A stretch of 64,000 bases of DNA, taken from the NCBI GenBank assembly GCA_030674185.1, contig JAPXFY010000030.1:37554036-37618035 (forward strand). Reading direction: 5' to 3'. Below are positions 1 to 27,811 of the stretch, in pieces (positions within the stretch are counted from its first letter, which is position 1; each line of letters starts with the position of its first letter). The position numbers were made by a program, and so were the translations under genes. The notes under the pieces are model-generated. The model had not been told where the DNA came from and made no database searches. It was given only the letters and a program-made list of their open reading frames with translations. Origin of the DNA: Monoplex corrugatus (lineage: Eukaryota; Mollusca; Gastropoda; Littorinimorpha; Ranellidae).

Positions 1-18
1 GCTAGTAAAGCAGAAACA

Positions 19-86
19 CAACCCTTTGATTCCCTCACCCTATCCGCCAGCTTCCTGCAGGAAGCTGGTGGGAATCAAAGGGTTAA
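19..86. mobile_element. TTAA palindromic MITE, short copy
   Basis: ACCCTTTGATTCCCTCACCC and its inverse flank a CTTCCTGCAGGAAG palindrome, ending GGGTTAA. This is the most compact member of a family repeated through the window. Confidence 0.65.
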
Positions 87-319
87 CTGTTGAGCAAGAT
101 AACATCAACCAGACAGCCCTTCACTGGACACCTGAAGGAAAATGCAAAAAGGGAAGACCCAGAATACCTGGTGACAAACAGCACAAGGCAAACTCAAGGC
201 CCTGAAACACACCTGGGTATGATACCATACAGAGGCTGGTCCAGAACAGACAAGAAAGAAGGATCTTCATTGCTGCCCTACATATCAATGGTATGTGTGG
301 TAAGTAAGCTGAACTTGAG

Positions 320-705
320 AATAGGATCTAAAGCACCCTCTCTGTCCTCAGCCACCCTGCAAGTATATCCAATATTTTCTCCCTGGGTCTACCTGGTGTT
401 CTCTTTACCCCCAGCTTTCCTGTCGTGACCAGGTGCTCTAACTCCCCTTTCCTCATAAAATCTCCTGTAAATGTTGCTTCTTTTCCTAATCTTCGTTCTT
501 AATGATCTTGTGTCTGCCTCCTTCAAGACTGTCTCATCTGTTTTCTTTGCTGTCCATGGAACTCTCAACATTCTTCTTAGAAACCGTATTTCAGTTGCCT
601 CAATTCTATTTTGACTTTGTGTGTTGACTGTCTGTGCCTCACAACTGTGCAACAGTATCGGTTCTATATAACATGAAAGAACTCTCTTCCTGATATTAAT
701 TGATA
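320..705 (-). pseudogene. RTE-type LINE 3' ORF fragment
   Basis: Minus-strand translation gives [20 protein letters not shown] and DETVLKEADTRS, the region C-terminal to the reverse transcriptase that recalls the end of BovB/RTE ORF2 (RRLLRVPWTARRSNQ). Frame-shifted after KIRKR. Confidence 0.7.
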
Positions 706-924
706 TTTCTATGTGTGCTCTACCCAGATCTACCCAGCACTTATCCAGCAGACTCCTTCAGCCTGCACAAGGTGCTGAACAGGAAGAAACTTATGAAACA
801 TTGCTGCCTCCAGAATGATTGGAACATCAAAGTTAGATGGCAGTGAACAAACCAACTTTTATGCGCCGCAGAGTGCGACTAAACTGAGATTATTTGTCCA
901 CGGAATGAAACAGCAGGCCTGAAG

Positions 925-1009
925 ACACGCTGTGGTCAGCCTGAGGATTGAACCTGTAACATCTGCTTTATCAGTATAGTGCTTTAAGCAACTGAGCTAA
1001 CAGATGACA
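925..1009 (-). other. tRNA-Ile(GAU)-like degenerate sequence, probably a SINE head
   Basis: In minus sense, TAGCTCAGTTGCTTAAAGC is an A-box, CTGATAA matches a tRNA-Ile anticodon loop (anticodon GAT) and GGTTCAATCCTC is a B-box. The anticodon and T stems pair poorly, so a functional tRNA is unlikely. Confidence 0.45.
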
Positions 1010-1041
1010 GAATGAATCAAAAACAGACAATTTGAACTCAC

Positions 1042-15628
<14,587 letters not shown>

Positions 15629-15731
15629 GTTGATGTCGGTAATCTTGACGTGGTTCTAGACCCGCAGTAAATGCAATTGTTCGAATTGTGACTAACTGCA
15701 CAGAACATGTGTACATACAACATTCTGGCGA

Positions 15732-15734
<3 letters not shown>

Positions 15735-15806
<72 letters not shown>

Positions 15807-15814
15807 GTTTTGTG

Positions 15815-15883
<69 letters not shown>
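15735..15883. repeat. (GT)n microsatellite upstream of the COPZ start codon
   Basis: About 150 bases of TG with one TTGTTTTGTGTTG break. It begins 107 bases upstream of the COPZ ATG in gene sense, so it may lie in the promoter or 5' UTR. Confidence 0.9.
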
Positions 15884-15888
<5 letters not shown>

Positions 15889-16138
15889 GTTATTTCTTTT
15901 AACGTCTATTCACATATGTGCTTTTAGACAAAAACAAAACAAAATAAAAGGACATAAATAAATAAGCAAATAAATAAATAGATAAATAAATAAATAAGAT
16001 AAAGAAGTGTCTGTGGGTGGAAAAATCTATGAAATCATAAAAGCATTGTATCATATAAGGTAATATCAAACAATTTAACGAACAAGAGAAAAGCAGTCAG
16101 AACATTAGAACGATCAGGCTTCATCAGTTTGCTCAGGG

Positions 16139-16215
<77 letters not shown>

Positions 16216-16238
16216 TTGTGTGTGTGCGCGCGCGCGCG

Positions 16239-16308
<70 letters not shown>
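16139..16308. repeat. (GT)n-(GC)n-(CA)n palindromic tract
   Basis: A GT run of about 95 bases passes through GCGCGCGCGCGCAC into a CA run of about 70 bases. It forms a near-perfect 170-bp inverted repeat of alternating purine and pyrimidine, about 510 bases upstream of the COPZ ATG. Confidence 0.9.
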
Positions 16309-16310
<2 letters not shown>

Positions 16311-16582
16311 ACGAACATGTAAGCATGACAAGCTAATCTGTCATTATCTGATGGGGTAGAAGGGGGAGAAGAGGATAATCTTCTCGAATTAAAAGCGTTG
16401 TAACAATCAAGGAGTAATGAAAAACCTAACAAGGGGTAGGTGGGAGTTACAGATATAAAACACGGACTTAATCAAAGAAAACGACCAACGGAACTGTACA
16501 GTAAACGCCTACCAATGTGTAAATACAGAGTGAAATCACTATGTTTCTGTTTCAAATTTGTAAATGATGCAAGAAAATAAGG

Positions 16583-17151
16583 TCACATTCGCTGACAACA
16601 GAAAAGGTGATGAACTGTTATATAATCACTACGAATACATTTGATGGTTTTACTGAATTTAGTCAGAAGTGAGTTGAGAGGTAATCTGTAAGCTAACGTT
16701 ATCTCCAGTCTTGTAAAACCCTGGTAATTTACGATGAAGGGGCAAAGGTTACATCGCGTTTTTATTTTGTTTTCTACTATAACATTGATTTCACGTTCAG
16801 AGAGTGGTAAATCACGTTTAGTGCTGCCAGCCCTATTCATTGCTGCACTTTTAGCGATTCTGTCGACTCGATCGTTATATGTGATACCACAGTGTGATGG
16901 AATCCAGCAAAAAGTAACTTGTGTATTATTTGTTATAAAACAATGGATTAGAAATTTTATCTCAAATGTTAACGTACTACTTACTTTATATCCGTAACTT
17001 TTTAGGGATCCTAATGCATATTTCGATGCTACACTTGACAGATAATAAATAAAGTTATAGGTAGATCTACTATATATTTCAGTGCCGTTAGATGGCAACT
17101 AATTCAGAAGTGAAGAATGAATGTCCCTGTCTGTGAAATCTCAACAAACAA
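16583..17151 (-). pseudogene. RNase H-bearing LINE, 3' part (after nested RTE)
   Basis: In minus sense, FHRQGHSFFTSELVAI is followed, after a frameshift, by TQVTFCWIPSHCGITYNDRV and DRIAKSAA, the second half of an RNase H domain (WIPSHCGI motif), then a C-terminal region ending LFCCQRM. It continues the element whose 5' part lies at 19916-22085. Confidence 0.8.
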
Positions 17152-19915
17152 ACAAAAAGAAATTGCAACAAGGAATGTCAGGACATTGTTGCATAAAGGA
17201 AAATTAGACAAATATCAAAATGGAGATGGAAAGGCTTAACATTACTATTTTAGGACTAGGGGAAGTGAGATAGAAGGGGGTATGCTTGATAACATCAGAA
17301 GAGCATACAATAGTATATTCTGGTGGAAACTCACATGAAAGAGGATTAGGCGCAAATCAAAAGCAATTTAAGGGACACTGGGCTGTGTCTGACAGAGTTT
17401 TGCTGGTTAAATTGCATGGCAAGCCATTTGATATCAACATCATTCAAGTGTATGCACCAAAATCCGCAAGTACTCAGGACGAAATTGACAACTTCTACGA
17501 AGTATTAGAGATGGCCGAGGCCCAATGTAAATCACAAGAAGTTACAATAATAATGGGAGATTTTAATGCTAAAGTGGGACAGGATAGGATGGAGAATATA
17601 GTTGGACCTCATGGCCTTGGTACACAAAATGAAAGGGGAGGGAAACTTGTAGAATGGGCACAGATGAATGAGTTCATAGTGGAAACACCTGGTTTGAGCA
17701 GCCTAACAGAAGAAAAGGACTTGGATGAGTCCAGGAGATAATAACAAAAATCAGATTGAATACATCCTAATTAATAAAAGATTAGAAATTCTTTACTGAC
17801 GGTGAAAACACTACCAGGTGCAGACTGCAACAGTGACCACAATCCTGTAGAGGGAAGATTTAGGCTGAAATTAAGGAAAAGGAAACAGACCAAAAGCAAA
17901 ATCAAACTAAATCTTGGACTCTTAAAGACAGATGAAATGATACGTAAAAAATGTAACGTACATGTTCAAAACAAATTCAGTGCTCTGAAGATGTTGGTGA
18001 CAGAGAGGAACAATGGACACAGTTGAGAAATTCGATAAATGAAGCTTGTGAAGAAATCCCTAGAGTAGATAGAAAAGTAAAAAAGAACTGGATGACAAAA
18101 GAAATTTTTGGCTTGATGTAGGAACGAAGGAAGGCAAAGAGAAAGGAGGAAAGATACAGGAAGATAAACAAAGAAATCAAGAATGGGTGCATGAAGCTAA
18201 GGAGCTTGACTGAAAACAAAATGCAAAGAAATAGAAGACCGACACAAAACGGATCCTCAGAGTATGTACAGAAGAATTGAAGAAATTGTCCATAGGAAAA
18301 ATACATGCATATCAACTGATTGTTTAAAATCGAAAGATGGTACGCTTATCATGGAAAAGACAAAATATTAGATAGATGGGGAGAGTACATTAAAGACCTT
18401 TTTGAAGATGACAGAAACGAAGAAAACATTATAAGAAAAAACGATGAAGGACCACCCATAATGAAAGATGAAGGCAGAGCAGCACTGAAAAAGATGAAAC
18501 CAGGACCAGACAACATTACTACAGAGATAATTGAAGCCCTAGAGGAATTTGGTATTGAAAAAATAACAAACCTCCTAAACGAAATTTACGACACTGGAAA
18601 AATCCCCAAAGATATGTCAAAATCAATTTTCATTGCACTTCCAAAGAAGACAGGGGCAATAGAATGCGAACTCCATCGCACAATCAGTTTGATGAGTCAT
18701 GTAACAAAAATCCTTTTAAGAATAATCATGATGAGAACAAGGAATAGAATCAAAAGAGAAATAGCGGAAGAATAGTGTGGATTTTTCGAAGGGAAAGGAA
18801 CAATTAATACAAGAACTATCATAGAGAGGTCAATCGAGATGAATAAGGATAAGACATAAAGAATTGATCAACCAACAAGAAAAACTCAAAATTGATGGAA
18901 AAGATCTACGAATAATCAGAAATATGTATTGGGAACAAACAGCTGCAATGAGAATAGAAAACGATATAAGCTCTTTCCAAAACATCAAAAGAGGAGTCAG
19001 AAAAGATTGTGTTTTGTCACCAGATCTATTTTCACTTTACAACGAAAACATCATGAGAAACCTAGGAGAATACCCTGGATTAAAGGGTTGGAGGAAAATT
19101 ATTGATAAACAACATTCGATACGCAGATGATACCGTGCTAATTGCAGAAAGTGAAAGGGACCTACAAAACCTTGTAAATATACTAGAAATAGAAAGCAAA
19201 GGTAAGGGGTTGGAGCTAAACAGCAAGAAGACTGAAGTCATAGTAATCAGTGAAATACATGAAATCCCCTCGAAATCCCCTCATACAAAATAACAGCAAA
19301 CAGCACAACCTTCAGACAGGTTGATAAGTTTAAATACCTGGGAACGGTCATTTCACCAGACGGCAGATGCACATCAGAAATAGCCAGCAGAATCGGCCAA
19401 GCCAAAACAGCATTCAAGAAGATGAAAAGCGTTCTTACCAACGAATGCCTATCAATTAACATCAGGAAGAGAGTTCTTGAATGTTATATAGAACCAATAC
19501 TGTTGTACGGTTGTGAGGCGTGGACAGTCAACCAGCAAAGCCAGAACAAGATTGAGGCACCTGAGATGTGGTTTGTAAGAAGAATGTTGAGAGTTCCATG
19601 GACAGCAAAGAAAACAAACGAGACAGTCTTGATGGAGGCAGACACAAGAAGATCATTGATAAGGAAGATTACGAAAGGCAAACAACATTTATAGGCCATT
19701 TTATGAGGAAAGTGGAATTGGAGCACCTGGTTACAACAGGAAAGTTGAAGGGAAAGAGAGCACCAAGTAGACCCAGGGAAAAAATATTGGCTGGACTTGC
19801 AGAGTGGCTGAAGACAGAGAGGGTGGAAGATGTGCTTCCAGCAACAAGGGATAGATGCATATGGAGGGCCATGATCGCCAACGCCATATGGCAAGGCACT
19901 TAATGATGATGATGA
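17152..19915 (+). mobile_element. RTE-type LINE, nearly full length but broken
   Basis: Domains in order: AP-endonuclease (ATRNVRTL near 17165, IIMGDFNAKVGQDR near 17550, NSDHNPVEGRFR near 17830), reverse transcriptase (KPGPDNITTEIIEALEEFG near 18500, [20 protein letters not shown] near 19120), then the C-terminal region with [10 protein letters not shown] and [16 protein letters not shown]. It ends in a (GAT)n tail. Stops and frameshifts occur near 17741, 18026, 18775 and 19290. It is inserted in the RNase H domain of an opposite-strand LINE. Confidence 0.85.
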
Positions 19916-22085
19916 TGATGTCCTAAAGAGTAAACCTTTCTATTTTTAATTTTGGAATTATAAAGCCAGTGCCTGCTTCACCATCATCTAGAACAGAGTC
20001 ATAACAAAACATTTTCAGGTGATGTAAATATTTTGTATGTAGATGTGACAGAACGCCAATTGCTAACAAGTGTGGATTAACATCCTTTCTCAAGTCTATT
20101 TCAGTGTAGTTGATAGTAAAGCTTATTTCTCTTCAGGAAGTCTTCCTTTTCAACGAAAAATTCATCCAGATCGCTATATCGTCAGCGTACTGAACTAAGT
20201 TTACACTGTTTGAGACTTGTGTTGGCAGGTCATAGATCAAAATATTAAATAATAGAGAAGATCTTACGGAGCCCTATGGAGTTCCCATGTTTCCAGATCA
20301 TTTTTCAGAGTGTGTATTACCTATTTTATCGACTATACTTCGGTCACTTATACATGCTTTGATAAAATAATAAAGATTACCTTTGAGACCAATATATTTT
20401 AATTTCAACAAAAGTCTCGCGTGCTTTTTTAAGATAAAAAAGACAGTTAAGACATTTTTCTTTTAGCAAATTTAGCTTTTATTTGAGTTGTCAGTTTGAC
20501 TAAATGGTCTGTCGTCGATCTACCTTTTTAAAATCCAGATTGGTTAATAGGTATTAAATTATTTTTCTCACAAAAGTAAGTCAGTCGATTCAATGATTTT
20601 TTTCCATTAGTTTCAAAACATAAGATGTTAGCGAGATAGATCTGTAAGTACCTGGATTAGAGCGGGGTTTATTAGCTTTTGGTATAGGTAACACGACTGA
20701 AGTCCCCCAGATGTCAGGTATGCGACCACTTTCCCAGGATTTTAGTATGATATTGCATAAGTATTCAATCAATTTCTCTGGTAAAAGATTTAAAAGGGTA
20801 CACGAAATGCCATCTAGTCCTACAGACGATTTTTTGCTGTTCGACGAGAGAAGAGCATCTTGAAGTTCTTGAAACATAATTTCAATATTTATGTACATGT
20901 GACTATCGAGGGGAGGATCTGATTATTCTTCTGATTCTTCAATTTTTCGTCTTTTCTTCCTCATGGGTGTAGACAAGTTACTGGAATTACTTGCTCTCGA
21001 AAAGAACTGTATACATTCTTCAGCTTTCTCAGATGACGAAGGAAATTTTGTTGTCTTTGATCTGAATAGGAAATTGTGGCAAATGAAAACCATTTTTCAA
21101 TTCTTTGACCTTGTATCAAATTTTAGGAAGATCTTTAGGCCCGAAAATTTGCTGAGAGCAAAAATCTGACTAATAACGCTTTTTGGCTTGGGCTATTAAT
21201 TTGTTCAAATGAAACTTTGCCACTTTTCTTTTGTAGGCTAATGGTCTCCTGAAGATTTAGTTTTAAATATGTTTTATGCATTTTTTGTTGTTCTTCGCTT
21301 CTTCACATAATTAATTCGATCAGCTAAATCCAACGTAATTACCTTTGTTTACATTTTTCCTTTTTGGAACTGAATTGCTTGCTGCCTCATGTAGCGCGTT
21401 TGTGAAGTGTGAATGCATATATCATTAAATTGTTACTTTCGTTAAACGTGCAATCTTTTCCCATTAAAATCTTATAGTATTTGATCCAGTTTGCACGGTT
21501 GTACATATATCTAGATATAACGTCATCTTGTTCTGGTGCGTTATCAAATGGTTCATTTATGACTGTGACAATTGGCAGGTGATCACATCCAAGGGAGTCG
21601 GATGTAACATTCCACGTACAATTAATGACGAGTTCAGGTGATAATAAGGTTAAGTCAATGGCAGAAGCCTTATGTTTAGGATTATCTGGAATTCTAGTTA
21701 TTCGATTTTTATCATTTAACAATATTAAACCAGGGTCAATGACACTTTCAATAAAACTATTGTTAGATAGACCTACATGTTGGCAGTCCTTGTCCCAGAA
21801 TGGAGAATGGGCATTGAAATCCCCCGCGATCAACAATTTCTCAGTATTTTCTAAAATCCGTAGGCAGTCACTGTTTTCTCCATCAGGGCCTCATGGATAA
21901 TACACAGACATGATATTTATAGTTGACACAGAGTTAATTTTCACATTCACAGCCACACAATAACACCATCAGTGTCCTTTGGCACAGAAGATTGAATGAT
22001 TTGATAATCCACATCGTTACGTATAAATGGCTGCATATATCTTTGAGTTATTATCACAGGTGTATGTCATAGGAGGATAGTAATA
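19916..22085 (-). pseudogene. RNase H-bearing LINE, 5' part (endonuclease, RT, start of RNase H)
   Basis: In minus sense: VIITQRYMQPFIRNDVD near 22060, LIAGDFNAHSPFWDKD at 21835 (endonuclease), GLDGISCTLLNLLPEKLIEY near 20815 and PIPKANKPRSNPGTYRSISL near 20680 (reverse transcriptase), QYADDIAIW near 20190 (catalytic motif), and DDGEAGTGFIIPKL near 19955 (RNase H start). Multiple frame breaks. EN-RT-RNase H order fits the I superfamily; lophotrochozoan examples exist, but the clade is inferred. Confidence 0.8.
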
Positions 22086-22092
22086 GTCTTCC

Positions 22093-22097
<5 letters not shown>

Positions 22098-22164
<67 letters not shown>
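22098..22164. repeat. (GT)n microsatellite upstream of SMARCC
   Basis: About 67 bases of GT, 330 bases upstream of the SMARCC start codon. It marks the approximate 5' end of the minus-strand LINE. Confidence 0.9.
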
Positions 22165-22166
<2 letters not shown>

Positions 22167-22492
22167 CGTGTATGTGTTTACAGCAGAATTTCAATTCATC
22201 ACATTTGATCATTAATTTTTGGTCAATAGCAACTGTTTACTTTAAGAAGCTAAATAGCTAAAGATCGTGGCAACTACCGTGCATATATACACAATGAAAG
22301 GCTTTCCGGTTTCCAGTCTTCCCCAACTCCACTCCAAAAAAAAAAAAAAAAAAAAAAAACGTGGAAGATTAAATCGTCTATTTTATCAATGTATTTCAAC
22401 AAAAATAAAAACAGAGTTTATATTCACATGCAGTTTAAATTACAGATGTTGATCATAATTCACTGCAAGCCTTCCCACGCGCTAAAACAAAG

Positions 22493-22606
22493 ATGGCGTT
22501 CCACAGGAAAAAAGACGGTGGTCCAAATGTGAAATTTTATGAGTCTGTGGAAACAATCGCACAATTTGATACAGTTCGAACATGGCTGTACAAAAATTGC
22601 AAGAAG
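22493..22606 (+). CDS. SMARCC2: SMARCC exon 1 (start codon)
   Basis: Thirty-eight codons in phase 0: [20 protein letters not shown] then [18 protein letters not shown], with donor GTCTGT. The start is chosen because vertebrate SMARCC2 begins [17 protein letters not shown] at the same place. The 5' flank has a (GT)n tract at 22098-22164 and an A-run near 22337. No clear TATA element is visible. Confidence 0.95.
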
Positions 22607-23898
22607 GTCTGTATCATGCTGCATCATAAATGTCTGCCGAATTCGGTTATTTTGAAGTTTATGAAGACTTTTTGTCTTCATTCTTCTTTGTTCTGTTCAG
22701 CAATTGCCGGCATTTTCTTACTTTCTGCATAACATCGACATATCTAACTTGAATTTGAAATAAATAAATAGAAAATAACAAATAAACTGTCATGAACGTA
22801 TGAGTATTAGTTATTTTCCGATCCAATATTAATCAGTATGTGAGTGTTGTACATTTATTTTCTCGTTGATTTGTTAATTATTTTCATCAATTTGTATCCG
22901 AATCACGGCGAATGCAGTGAGAGTTACTTCCCCTGCGAAGTACGACTCTCATTGCAGTGTTTATTGTTTGATTTGGTTCAGTTTTTACATTGGCACCCAC
23001 CTCAAGTGATATGGCCGACAGAGATAACCATCCCAGGGAAGGGGGGGAAGGTGGACTTATCTAATCCTATACTGACACCACCAGTCTACCAGAACAACAA
23101 TGATGTAAAGATGGGACAGTGAGAAGGCCAGTTTTAATCATTAGCCTAATCATTTAAATTAATATAGCTCACCCTGGGATTCGAATCCTCAACCATTACA
23201 CAGCATTAGCATGTGAATCCGATGCTCAACCAACTGTGCTACTGAGGCACGCGCAATTCTACTGTGACATCTTGTAACATATATTTGTTTTTCAAAGGCA
23301 ATGTTTTTGTGATCCATCTCTTTGGTCATGGAGGTGATGGTTTGACATGTGTTTCCTCTGTATGTGTCTTACTGTCTGCTTATATTTTTTTGTGAAGTGC
23401 ATAGGGCTCATATGAAATGAGGTGCAATACGAGTTCAGAAATATTTATTATTATCAGTCAGTATTACTAGATGATGGTTTTTATGTGTAGTTTATGCCAG
23501 TGTCTTTAATCATGTACATGTTATATGATTTCAGGTCACTCAGGCAGACCCACCAACCAACAAGGGCCTGGCCAACCTGACCATCCAGCTGCTGCATTTT
23601 CAGGAGGAGACTTTTGGCAAACAGAATGCTAACCCAGCACTCACAAAGTTGCCTGTAAGTGTTGAATACAGTGAACTATTAATGCACACAGGTGAAATGA
23701 TGCATGCACACATTCAAGCAGGCCAGTACTCTCGCATTGACACACACACACACTTGAACGAAGAAGCAAATTATAATGGCCTAACAATGGCAACAGCAAG
23801 TAAAACAGCTGACAAGCAAGTCTATACATATATATATTATACACACAGATTCGCTAACACACAGCGTTGCACACATAGGGAAGTGTTCTCACACACAT

Positions 23899-23932
<34 letters not shown>

Positions 23933-24835
23933 ACACACCACACACACACACACACACACACCAACACACACACATACACATACACAAAACACACTGACAC
24001 ATGCACATGAACCAAATAACAAACTAGAAAGGGACGGCGCAGTAGATGAGTAGAATATCAGACTTAGATGGTCTGAGGTTTGGTTCCGTCAGGGTATAGC
24101 CTGCATGGTGGGATTAAGGGTGGAGGTTTGTGTCCAGTTTCATAGGTAAATGTGTGCAAACCATTTTATCACCTAAATTCCCTTATGTGTACACACAAGC
24201 AGAACGTAGTATGGGCATCAAAGATCCTGTAAGTCATTTATCTTTAGTGTCCGAGGGCTTATGGAAACATGAAAACTTCAGCAAACAAGACTGAAATTTT
24301 TATATGGTTAAGTGTTATGTGTGCAGACCTGTTTGTGCGTAAACCCCTTTTATATATGCACAAAGAACATCTGTTATGCATGTTAAAGATCCTCTCAGTC
24401 ATGAACATCAGTATCTGGTAGCGTATAGAACTCTAAAACTAAAAGCACTCAGAATGCATTCCCACAGAAGATAGGAAGTTCATATTATGCAGCAACATAC
24501 TGCCTGCGCAGTTTGCGCAAAGCAACATGCATACATCACATGTTTCTGACCTGTTTGTGGAAAATTGGAATGGTTACATTTTTTTTTTGAACAAAATAAA
24601 GAAGATCCTAACAATAACAGCAACAACAGCAAATGGTTAGAAACCAGTATACACACATAATTCCAAGCACTCTGTCACAGTATCAGACACCAAACAACAC
24701 AAACACTCACACAGACACACACACACACAACACGACACGACACGACACCACATCACACCACACCAACCACACCACACACACCAACCCACCACACCACACC
24801 ACACCACACACACACCACACCACACACACACACAC

Positions 24836-24899
<64 letters not shown>

Positions 24900-27729
24900 C
24901 AAAGCAAATGTTTGCGTAGTTTTAATGATAATGTAGTTTTGTTTTTGTTTAAATTGTTTATTTATTTAAATAAATTTCTTATGTACAGAATCGACTTTTC
25001 CTGGACTTCAAACCTGGTGGAGCTTTGTGTCAAATCTTTGCTGCTGTCTACAAGTTCAAGAGTGAACAGGGATGGTAAGTTTTGTTGTTGTTGTTTTTTT
25101 TATAGCTTTTTTTTTTTCAAAGAAAGAGTGATTGCTTCTTATTGATTGGAGTGTGCATATGTCCATCTGTCTGTTGGTAACAAAAATGTGTGAATAAGAT
25201 TTTCTCAGCTTTCAGTGCTTAGATCTTTTCAAAATAAATTCAGGAGTCAAAAGTCTAAGTTTGGAAGGTAAAGCTCTGAGGTTGAGGTCACACAGACCTC
25301 CCAAAATTGGCACTTTTTGAGGAATGTGTGTGAATAGCACTTTCTGAGGAATTTCTGACAGTATCTCAACTATCTGAAATATGTTTTCACTGTTGTTATT
25401 GTCCAACAATATCATCCATAAGTTTTAATTCAACCAGAGCTTTTCAAGGTCACAGCGACTTTGAGAAGTTTAATCAGTATTTTCTGCAATGTTTTTCTGT
25501 AATGATTTTTTTTGTAAAAACGGAGAATGTTCAAATGGCTTCACTGTCTTATAAATACAGTCTGCCTTTTTCAACCCAGAGAGGCCATTTTCATCCTGGG
25601 TGACCTCTGATGCTTCTTGACATGTGGTGTTTTCCATATATGATGAGGAAAAAAGTTGCATCACTGCCATGTACATTAAAACTACTGAAGCCTCAGTATT
25701 TGTGGGAATCTGTGCATGAAATTACACAGAATGATGCATTAGGTATAACAAGTTGTACTTTCAGATGGTATGTAAATAAATTCTTGAAATTACTACATAT
25801 TTATAAATTTGTGAAAATTCCGACACGAAAACTTATGAGAACTCACCATAGAAACAAAAAGCAAAAGAAGATGGGACATATGTTCCTCCTGACAAAATCT
25901 TGAAAGTGTTCAGAATGTGGATGACCACTTACCAAAGGATCATTGAAAACTGACGTGCTACAAAGAGGAGTGCACCAAAATAACTTGACCTGGTCATGTT
26001 GTCCACTGCTGTCACACTTCCCACTTTCACCCTATTCCTTCCCTTTCCACTAGTAATACTACTGCCTGGAAGTGGTAAATGATTGTGCACTGTTGGGACT
26101 GTGTGTACCATATACATTTATAAATTAAGATGTTGTCTAATTACCAGAATCAATGGCCACGAACTCTTGGTCCTGTGTTCACAGGCTCAGTCAGAGGTAA
26201 ATAATTTGCAGGATTATGAGACAGCCCTGGTGAGGCAATTTTGGTAGAATTCCGTTTCAAATCTTGGAAAAATTCAACTATTTTGGTGAGAGATGCATAG
26301 GACAGTGAATCATAAATTGGAAGCCAATCACTTTTATGAACTCTGTCGTTAGTGCTTCTCTCCCATTTACGTTATGCTGAAACTTGTGACAGATTATCTC
26401 CATTAATTTGCATTTGTATGCATCACAGAAGGCTTTGTGAGCTCCTTAGTTTTTACTTGATGGCAATCAACAGGTTAAAAGTGCTAATCAAATGAAAAAG
26501 AGAACTAGCATGTAAGAACGATTTTGTTCAATTTTTTGGTGGGGATAGAGGAGGGTTGAGCTTGCAACGCACACAAATAGAAATTGATGTGTTTTAGTAT
26601 TATCAATAATGTACAACCCCTGCCTCGGCACAAACAAAAAGTAAACTCATTTACAAAATGGCATAAAAAGCCATTGAAGCCTCCATCACCATCAAAAGGC
26701 TAGCACCATCTCACTGACAACATCATCATCATCATCATCATCATCAGGTGCCCTGCTGCATGGCGTTGGCGACCATGAACTTCCAACCATCTCTATCTCT
26801 CGTTGCCCCCAGCATCTCCCCCACCCTCTTCATCCCCAGCCACTCTGCAAGTCCGTCCAGCATTCTCTCCCTGGGTCTACCTGGTGCTCTCCTTCCCTCC
26901 AGCTTTCCCGTTGTGACCAGGTGCTCCAAATCCCCCTTCCTCATAAAATGGCCTATAAATGTTGCTTGTCTTTTCCTAATCTTTCTTATGAGTGATCTAT
27001 TTGTGTCTGCCTCCATCAAGACTGTCTCGTTTGTTTTCTTTGCTGTCCATGGAACTCTCAACATTCTTCTTAGAAACCACATCTCGGCTGCCTCGATCCT
27101 GCTCTGGCTTTGCTTGCTGACTGTCCACGCCTCGCATCCGTACAACAGTATTGGTTCTATATAACATTCAAGGACTCTCTTTCTGATGTTAATTGATAGG
27201 CATTTGTTGGTAAGAATGCTTGTCATCTTCTTGAATGTTGTTTTGGCTTGGCCGATTCTGCCAGCTATTTCCGATGTGCTTCTGCCGTCTGATGAAATGA
27301 CTGTTCCCAGGTATTTGAACTTATTAACCTGTGTCAAGGTTGTGCCATTTGTTTTTGTTTTGCATGAGGGGATTTCATGTTTTTTACTGATCACCATGAC
27401 TTCAGTCTTTCTGCTGTTTAGTTCCAACCCCTTACCTTTGCTTTCTGTTTGTAGTATATTCACAAGGTTTTGTAGGTCCCTTTCATTTTCTGCAATTAGC
27501 ACGGTGTCATCTGCGTACCGAATGTTTATCATTATCTATATTAAAAAAAAACTTTTCCAGGGGAGCATGCCCCTGGTTCCCTCTAGATTTTCAGAGATTT
27601 TTTTCATTTGGCATTGGGAGGCCTGATGCACGTACCTCCCTCCTTCCTTTTATTTTTGCTAAGCTTGTTCACTCTCACAAACACACACACGCACGCACGC
27701 ACGCATGCACACACACACACGCACGCACG

Positions 27730-27811
<82 letters not shown>

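Noticed and set aside
23649..24053. 134-codon frame following SMARCC exon 2
   Set aside because: It includes the exon 2 donor and then runs into simple repeats; the family match stops at the donor.
26748..27164. 138-codon plus-strand frame, and the similar 137-codon frame at 46861-47274
   Set aside because: Antisense shadows of the RTE C-terminal ORF; they look alike only because the LINE copies are alike.
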